From: Crocodylus rhombifer
Taxonomy: Eukaryota > Chordata > Crocodylia > Crocodylidae
DNA length: 64,000 nucleotides
NCBI GenBank assembly: GCA_038503035.1
Contig: JAVSML010000028.1
Coordinates: 805,412 to 869,411, forward strand
Direction of reading: 5' to 3'
The notes beneath the pieces are model-generated. The model made no database searches, had not been told where the DNA came from, and was given only the letters and a program-made list of their open reading frames with translations. Below are positions 57,959 through 64,000 of this stretch, in pieces (positions within the stretch are counted from its first letter, which is position 1; the number at the start of each line of letters is the position of its first letter). The translations under genes were made by a program, and so were the position numbers.

Positions 57959-58286
57959 CAGTGTCTACAAAATTTATCTGCTGCATGGACTTAGTTTGAT
58001 GGAGGGGTGGAAGTTGTTAAAGTTATGGTGACATTTCTGTATATGGACAGGTGTCCATATTATGAAGATGTCATCAGTGTACTTGAGGTATACCAGGCGA
58101 GTGAGAGGGCAGCTGTGAAGGAAATGGACTTCAAGGTCTGTCATAAATATGTTGGCATACTGGGGAGCCATATGTGTGCCCATGCTAGTTCCATTTGTTT
58201 GTAGATATAGGGAGTCCCCAAAACTGTTATCTATGAAGACAACACAGTAGAGCTTAATGGAAACAGAAGCAGTTTTCTTGTCAGAT

Positions 58287-58707
58287 GGCATGTCTATGTG
58301 TGCTATTAATGTGCCTCAATAAACTCCAGCACACTTCACTCCAGTTTTATTGTTCCTGGGTGCAGCATTTATGCATGTGCCTGGGACTGCAGCACATTGA
58401 GCCAGGACAGCACAGCCCCAGCTGGCAGAGGGCCCAGGGGGTCAGCCTGCCAGCGCAGAGCTGATCTGCCCCAGCTCAACATGCTGCAGAGAGGCTGGCT
58501 GCACCACGAGGGTGCTACAGTGGAGGACTAGCTGGCAGGCAGCCCTGCATTCTGCCATAGGATAGTACGTGAGTTGGACTGTACTATTCTACATCAGAGT
58601 TAATTAGATTACTGCAGCCTAATAGCACTGTGACTATAGATAGTGATGCTTTACTGCGAAGCTAATTAGTCAACTCTGCAGTGAGTGCATGTGTAAATGA
58701 ACCCAGC
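58287..58707. mobile_element. Nonautonomous DNA transposon, same family as 20891-21326 in reverse
   Basis: Left GGCATGTCTATGTGTGC; right complement GGGTTCATTTACACATGCAC. The internal block gcatgtgcctgggactgcagcacattgagcc is the complement of 21235-21275. It splits the N-terminal part of the Penelope-like coding sequence. Confidence 0.65.
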
Positions 58708-58830
58708 GAAAATGTTCTTTTTTGCTTGTACTCCATCCTTATGAGATGCCTGTGTACAAAGATATGATATTCATAGTAGCTAATATGGCATTTGCTGGAA
58801 GCTTGTCAGTATTGGCCAATTTAATTATCA

Positions 58831-59340
58831 TACTACACTATTTTTGATGCTGGTCTAGTGAAAGATAAACTGGACTTAAAAAAAAAAATTATAAGGTTTA
58901 CACAGCAAGTCCTTGTCATGATTCCTCCTTCTGCCTATGAATAAAATGGTTCCTTCTGGTTTCAGGTCTATTTAGATGAAGCAGAAGCTGAATGTTAAAA
59001 TCATGAAGTTGACATAGCCCATTAGGAGCTCCAGCCAGCTTTTGGATTCTTTTGACATAAAGATCAGCTTGTATCTAAAAGAACTATGTTGATATAACTT
59101 TCTTCTTATGCTTATCGTTGTTCTTTGGAAGAGCTGTCACTTGAAACCTATTCTGTAAAAGGCATTGCAACATCAGTAGTCATATTCAAGTCCTGCCTCA
59201 TGAGATTGTAATATCAGATTTTTAACTTTCATACTGTCACTTTTCAGTAAGCAGAAGTGCTTAGAGATAGTGCCTCATGTGGCATCTGGATTTGGCCTAT
59301 TCATTCTACTGAGTCACAGGTGCCCTCTCACTCCCCTGGT
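58831..59340. other. FSHR: Intron 9 sequence
   Basis: AT-rich unique sequence. Nothing recognised. Confidence 0.4.
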
Positions 59341-59349
59341 ATACCTCAA

Positions 59350-60100
59350 GAAGGCAGGGCAGGGTAGCACCTTGGAAATTAACTGGTTCAGACTGGTTTT
59401 GTAGGCACCAGTCTACTTCATAGTTCATACTTCATAGCATGGATGAAGTAGACTGTCACCTATGAAAGCTTATGCCTCGTTGAACCAGTTAATCTCTATG
59501 GCCCCTGACAGACATTAATTTCACTTAACACATAATTAACTGGTTAATCACAGCCTAAGTAGTGGCCTGGCCCTGTGTTGAATCAGTTAATGGTGTGATA
59601 AAGAAATAAGCCACAAAATTATTACACAAAATTGAGGCTGTTTTTTATCATGCCTGAACGTGCAGCCAGTGCCCAGCCTCTGGAGCACACGGGAGCCTGT
59701 CAAGACTCCCGTATGCTCCAGAGGCTAGGAGGCCCTTCAGCTGATTAGGGCTTCCTGTTAAGGGAGTATACCACCCATAGTCCCTAGCTGGGAATCGTAT
59801 GTGCTTCTGTGGCTGGAAGTCCCATGAGCTGATTGGGGCACACACAACCGGAAGCACTGATCAGTTGACGGGCTCCCAGCTATGGGATCACAGTGCGATC
59901 ATGCGGCTGAGAGCCAAGCTTGCTATTTGCTGGTGTAGGGGTGCCCAAGATTGAGTTTCCCCTGCACTGGTAATTTGGTGCAATAGGATCTGATTCAGGA
60001 TCCCTCAATCACACTTCCTGCATCAGATCCCATCACGCCTTTACCTTAACATCTATCACAGGCCTATGGTGCTACTCTGCCCTGCCTCCATGTTTGCTGT
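59350..60100. mobile_element. Inverted Penelope-like 3' ends split by a MITE
   Basis: Left arm aaggcagggcagggtagcacc, then aaattaactggttcagac (59352-59393). Right arm tatgaaagcttatgcctcgttgaaccagttaatctc (59460-59497) continues after the insertion as tggtgctactctgccctgcctcc (60067-60090). The arms are complementary, so two 3' ends meet tail-out. The MITE at 59502-60063 separates the right arm. Confidence 0.65.
59502..60063. mobile_element. MITE with CTATGG target duplication
   Basis: Inverted ends CCCTGACAGACATTAA and (complement) CCTGTGATAGATGTTAA. CTATGG flanks both sides (59496-59501 and 60064-60069). The host Penelope tail reads through when it is removed. 562 bp, no coding capacity. Superfamily not certain. 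Confidence 0.72.
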
Positions 60101-62800
60101 TCACAATTCTTTAAGAAATCATGGTGCTTATACAGGAAACATGCTGCTTCATTTTACAAGAAGAGGTAGCTGTGGATAGTTTTAATGAAAAACCATTTTG
60201 AAAAAATAGAAAATTAATTACCTGTCATAAAACTCCTAGAAAATTTCAAAGGACTGTCAGCCTTCTAAATTATTTTCTCTGTTGAAGTATCCCTGAATAC
60301 TGTGATCCAAGACCAGGGGGTTTTAGCAAGAGGAACTTGAAAGAATAATCCAAATCTTCAATTGAACAGAACCCTTCTCAAAGGCCAACATGAAATTGCA
60401 CAATATGAAGTTTTTTTGCACAGCTTCCTACAGATCCCCACCCCCAACTGTACAAAGAAAAAGTAGAAAATGAGCCTTAGTAGCTAACATTTTCCATACT
60501 CCCTGTTAGATTCAATCTACTATAAGCTAAATAAGCAGCCAAACATTCCTGCAAAGTTAAATCTCTAGAGTGAATTCATACTGCATTTGAGATAGATAAA
60601 ACGGATAGATTGATGGATGGTATAAATGAAGCAAGACCAACCAATTCATCAGTAGAACTGTAACCTGTATGTTCACAGCAGTATCTAGGACATTGATGCA
60701 GTGAGATATTTAAGCCCATGAGTAGTCTCATTAGGTACTAGAAGAAGCTTTGTATTTGGATATAAATTCACCAAACATGAGAAGCACAAATCTGCTACCC
60801 GTAAGCGGAAGAACTTACCTGTTCTCTACTGTCTGGGGCAAGTCTGTACAAATTGAGGGAAAAATGGTCAGATAATGGAGTACCCATTCCAGTTAACCTA
60901 CTCTTAGCATGCTCTTCTGGGTTGTCATGTACCTGTACTACAGTTTCTTCACATATTTCCTACTATGCATAACAAATTGTAGGGAGTAAGTAAACATTAT
61001 GAGATGTCTTCAGAACAATTAGTGATGGACAAATTTTGATGAATATTGAAACCTTTCTTTTTCTTTGCTCCTCCCTTACCCCATTTCCTACCAAGTGGTA
61101 TGTTTCACAATGGTATTTTGTCATTGGTTGTATGGTGCCAATCTGATATCTCTCTACCTTGACCTTGCAACCCTTATGCTCATTTAACTTTACGTGCTAG
61201 AGGAGACCCAGTAAAAGTAACAGAATTACTTAAATATGCAAACTGAAGCATGTACATGACTCTTCACAAGAATGGGGCTTTAATTTACACCCTTCAGAAC
61301 AGAATCAAATAATTTAGAGTTTTTATATGTTCTAATGTAATGCCTTATTCTAAAAGCATAACTAGCCACATCCAGAGACAATACAAAATAACTGCTCTGA
61401 TGGAAAGATAGATTTTTATATCTTCTTAATATGACTTTGTTTCCAGACAGGTATTACCACAATACCGTATTACTGTGATAAGAACAATTAATAAAATCAA
61501 TAACAGTAATAATCAACAGCTGCTTCTCTTACGTGTGGGATAGGCACATCTCTTGGAAAAGGCTGGTTTTGCCTGTAACAGGAGGCAGAGATGTTGTTCT
61601 TTGGGAACTGTAGACCAGAACCACCATATAGTATTGTAGTCTTCTGTCATTATCAGCCTGAGTCATATTCAAATCTAGAAGTGACAAGCATCTTATTTCA
61701 TAGTGACTCCTCTGAATCACCTTTTCAGCATGAAAATTGTTAATCAGGAGGTTGAGACCCTCGCTTATCCTCATGGTCAGTGCCAAAAGAATATTGTTAA
61801 ACCATGTCGGTTTGGCACTGCCATCACAGATGCATGACCTGCTTACTGCTTCTTTGACCTTACAGAAAAGCTGAGAAAAATATTATGCAATAACTTAAGG
61901 CCCAAATCTGTGAGTCACAGAAAATGGATGACCTTTAGTACCTTTTGGAAACTGCTCAGTACCAGCTGGTACTGCTCCACTCTTTAATTGTACCTAGTAT
62001 CATTTTAAACTGAGTATCTTCTAATTAACAACTTCATTCCAATCTCAGAAAGCAACCCTCATAGGTTCACTATCTGCCTCACCAATATGTCAGCTGGAAG
62101 CTGATTCCTGAAAATGGATAGACAGATAGTTACCTGGACACTGTACTGGAGAGAAACAAACCTGGGAAGATTCCTTTGGTTTTGCAGTACTTTGTCAACT
62201 GATTAGCTGTTATGCCACATTCAAATTAGGATGCAACTTAGATCTGGGTCCACTTCTGTGCAAACTCATGAGTGCAAGTTTACACAAGTGTAAAGTTCAA
62301 AGAGGGCTTGGGTTAAACCATTCCAGTTTGAACAGTCTGAGCGAGTATCTCCTGCTGACACTTCCTTGTTCCTTTTGGTACTGGTGAGGTTGGTGATCCC
62401 TGGATCTCTCCTCCCCTAATTCTCCCACACAAATTCTTATTGTTAGAACTGGTATTTTGTTCATGTAAAAAAAGTGACAGACTGAACCATGTTAATCCTT
62501 TAAAAATCTCTTGAAACATTTTTGGGAGTTTCCTTTTTTTTTTTTTAATTTTAAAAGCCCTAAACCTATTTTTTAATTTTTTATTCAAATTTTAACCATC
62601 CTTTTTTAGATAAAACTCAAAAAATATTCAAAACCACTACTTTGGTAAAAAATGCCATTTTCATCAATAAAACTTATTAAATGAAGAGTTCCTACAACAT
62701 CTACTTTTAGGAGTCCTAGTTTTCTCTGTTTAAAAATCACTAATTCTCTGATAAAAATAGGAAAAATAGCAAATAGTTAATTTGTTTAATGCATTAATCA
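60101..62800. other. FSHR: Intron 9 sequence
   Basis: AT-rich unique sequence including a T-rich run at 62530-62600. No exon 10 and no transposon recognised. Confidence 0.45.
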
Positions 62801-62802
62801 CG

Positions 62803-63860
62803 CATGTGGTTTTGGAGCCTGAGCCCAGGCTCTGCTCTGCCATCGTCACTGCAACCAACATCCAGGCCACCTAGTAGGGCAGTGGTACTAGCACAGAGGA
62901 CCACAGAACAGCCAGGGCACAGGCTCCAGGCTACTGTAATGGTGGGAAGGTGTGCACAAAGACACAGATGAGCAGCCACAGCCTGCAGCCAGCAACGTAG
63001 CCCAGTGGCATGTAGAGCACCACCCAGCAGGTAAGTCTGTAGGAGACAAGGGGCATGGAGGAGGCAAAATGTGGGGGAAGCAGATCAAGGCCCCCACAGT
63101 GAGGGAGGGAGTGGGGTAGGGGCAGGGGCAGGAGCTGAGGTGAATGGGGCCCTGGGGCTGGGGTGGACCACGGGATGAAGTTTCGAGTGGCTCATCCAGG
63201 GGCACAGGAAGGGGCAGTTCTTGCCATTGCACGTACCCCTGGGGGAAGCATGCAGGCACATTCCCCCTGGATTTTTAAGTGAGGTAGAGGTGAGCTGCAG
63301 GCTGGGGCTCTCTCTACTCTGCTGCCTTTGCCCCAGGAGCTGTTCACTGGCCATGCCATGCATTCCTTGCCTGCCTGGTGGCAGAAGGCCCAGCATGGCA
63401 TTGCATGGCTCCTGGGGAAATGGCAGCAGGTCACAGAGCCCCAAGCCTACAGCCCACCCCTGCCTCATGCACAAATCCAGGGGGCACATGTCCCCTATGC
63501 CTCCCCTGGGGTTGCACGTACTGCTGGGCACTGTGCTCCCTACCACACCTGAATAAGCTGCCCACGGCTCTGTCCCATCAACCGCCCCAGCCATGGAGTC
63601 CCATTCACCCCAGCCCCTGCCCCACTCCCTCACTGTAGGGTCCTCAATCTACCCACCCTGGCCCTTCCCTCTGTCCATGCCCCTTCCTCTCCACAGTCTT
63701 ACCTGCTGTGCAGTGTCTGTATGTGTGTCTGCCCCTCACTCTCAAGCCACAGCCCCCACAGCCTTGCTGGTGCCCCTCACGCCTGACCCACAGTACCCCA
63801 CATCCTGCCAGGGCATGCAGGAACCTCCCTCCCCAGGCTCCAAACCCCACACATACCCAC
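62803..63860. repeat. Large imperfect palindrome (foldback), about 1 kb
   Basis: GC-rich arms meet near 63370. Paired landmarks: tgtggttttggagcctg (62806) with caggctccaaaccccaca (63835); cagcaggtaagtctgt (63026) with cagtcttacctgctg (63695); acagtgagggagggagtgggg (63099) with ccccactccctcactgt (63619); cccccctgga-type words at 63260 with 63476; cccaggagct (63334) with agctcctggg-type sequence at 63408. Identity of arms is roughly 70-80% by eye. Open frames inside are composition-driven. Possibly a foldback DNA transposon. Confidence 0.78.
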
Positions 63861-64000
63861 AGCCTCCCACACCTTCCCACCCCCCAGCCATACAATGTAC
63901 TTACATAATTTTGTATAATTTGAGTTTTTCTGTGCATAATTTTGAGCTTTTAGCTATGCAATTAAAATTGCAATTAAATGCATCTATTTTTTAATTGTAC
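63861..64000. other. Window end, AT-rich
   Basis: After the palindrome a short CC-rich stretch gives way to tttaattg/aattaaatg-rich sequence. No feature. Confidence 0.4.

Larger units (their letters stand above)
56190..58830 (-). mobile_element. Penelope-like retroelement with three nested insertions
   Basis: The minus strand from about 58830 down shows an N-terminal piece (58720-58830, homologous to 12521-12590). RT core LYLQTNGTSMGTHMAPQYANIFMTDLEVHFL and KYTDDIFIIW follow (58291-57974), then TALYQKPIDLHSYLHATSF, HPKHITRSIYSQAF (57486-57295), the linker, and a GIY-YIG endonuclease region (about 56500-56800). The metal-binding box TDD is kept. It is interrupted by a CR1 tail (57146-57193), a DNA transposon (57437-57958) and another (about 58287-58707). 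Stops are frequent. Penelope-like elements are retroelements with a telomerase-like RT. Confidence 0.85.
1..64000 (+). other. FSHR: FSHR gene, interior segment (introns 4 to 9 with exons 5 to 9)
   Basis: Five exons on the + strand, at 20028, 25698, 29999, 30177 and 36702, join in one frame into an uninterrupted stretch of leucine-rich-repeat ectodomain. It matches the follicle-stimulating hormone receptor far better than its paralogues: exon 6 encodes [16 protein letters not shown], where LHCGR and TSHR diverge. FSHR is a Gs-coupled glycoprotein-hormone receptor of gonadal somatic cells. The ectodomain binds FSH, and the seven-helix domain, encoded by the last exon, signals. Exon lengths equal those recalled for mammalian FSHR exons 5-9. 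I did not find the exon 4 repeat upstream or the large exon 10 downstream. The gene is therefore expected to extend past both edges, although the boundaries cannot be seen here. Confidence 0.93.

Noticed and set aside
63026..63042. Possible splice donor cagcaggtaagtct
   Set aside because: A matching inverted copy occurs in the other arm of the palindrome and no exon precedes it.
63085..63633. 182-codon open frame on the - strand, with overlapping frames on the + strand
   Set aside because: It falls within the GC-rich palindrome; frames on both strands are open because of base composition, and the Pro/Gly/Cys-rich text matches nothing I know.
36888..64000. FSHR exon 10 with the seven-helix domain
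   Set aside because: No long frame with helix signatures such as NPCEDIMGY or ERWHTIT occurs; the exon must lie beyond 64000.

Overview
This window is vertebrate nuclear DNA, almost certainly from a reptile and most likely a crocodilian. That inference rests on the repeats: many CR1 LINEs whose 3' ends carry ctatgaa-type tails, Penelope-like retroelements, PIF/Harbinger and hAT-type DNA transposons, and a Ty3/gypsy LTR element. There are no bacterial or viral gene clusters. One host gene runs through the window on the + strand. Five short exons encode consecutive leucine-rich repeats of the follicle-stimulating hormone receptor (FSHR). They correspond to exons 5 to 9 of the ten-exon mammalian gene (72, 78, 69, 75 and 186 bp; about residues 126 to 285 of the precursor). 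All five are open and all junctions are phase 2 with GT/AG ends. Exons 1 to 4 should lie to the left and exon 10, which encodes the seven-helix domain, to the right; I found neither here. About 99% of the window is therefore intron.

Layout. From 1 to 20027 (intron 4) there are a hAT-type nonautonomous element, four CR1 copies and a CR1 tail, an old non-CR1 LINE (3.6-6.4 kb), and a nest in which two oppositely oriented Penelope-like fragments, an RTE-like LINE fragment and the longest CR1 (14.5-17.2 kb) abut. A 1.7 kb inverted-terminal DNA element follows at 17.3-19.1 kb. Intron 5 (20.1-25.7 kb) has two CR1s and a foldback DNA element. Introns 6 and 7 (25.8-30.2 kb) are mostly old unique sequence, and intron 7 is only 109 bp. 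Intron 8 (30.3-36.7 kb) holds an old antisense CR1-like LINE apparently split by a Ty3/gypsy element with a 5-bp target duplication (32.5-34.7 kb).

Intron 9 (36.9 kb to the end) begins with a hAT-like element and a GC-rich minisatellite. It then has a 13 kb mosaic (42.8-56.0 kb) of PIF/Harbinger-type remnants: one DDE transposase pseudogene, two Myb/SANT-like pseudogenes and a roughly 250 bp repeat family. A young CR1 lies between the transposase and one Myb gene. A Penelope-like element with three further insertions follows (56.2-58.8 kb), then a MITE inside inverted Penelope tails, and finally a roughly 1 kb imperfect palindrome at 62.8-63.9 kb.

Apart from FSHR, nothing looks like a functioning host gene. 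All transposon coding regions are broken. The best preserved is the CR1 at 48.2-49.5 kb, whose retained reverse transcriptase segment is interrupted only by one extra G in a G-run. I see no convincing new biological system. The most interesting items are the nested transposon architectures, the Harbinger-type two-gene arrangement and its repeat family, the large palindrome, and the strong bias of CR1 copies toward the FSHR sense strand.
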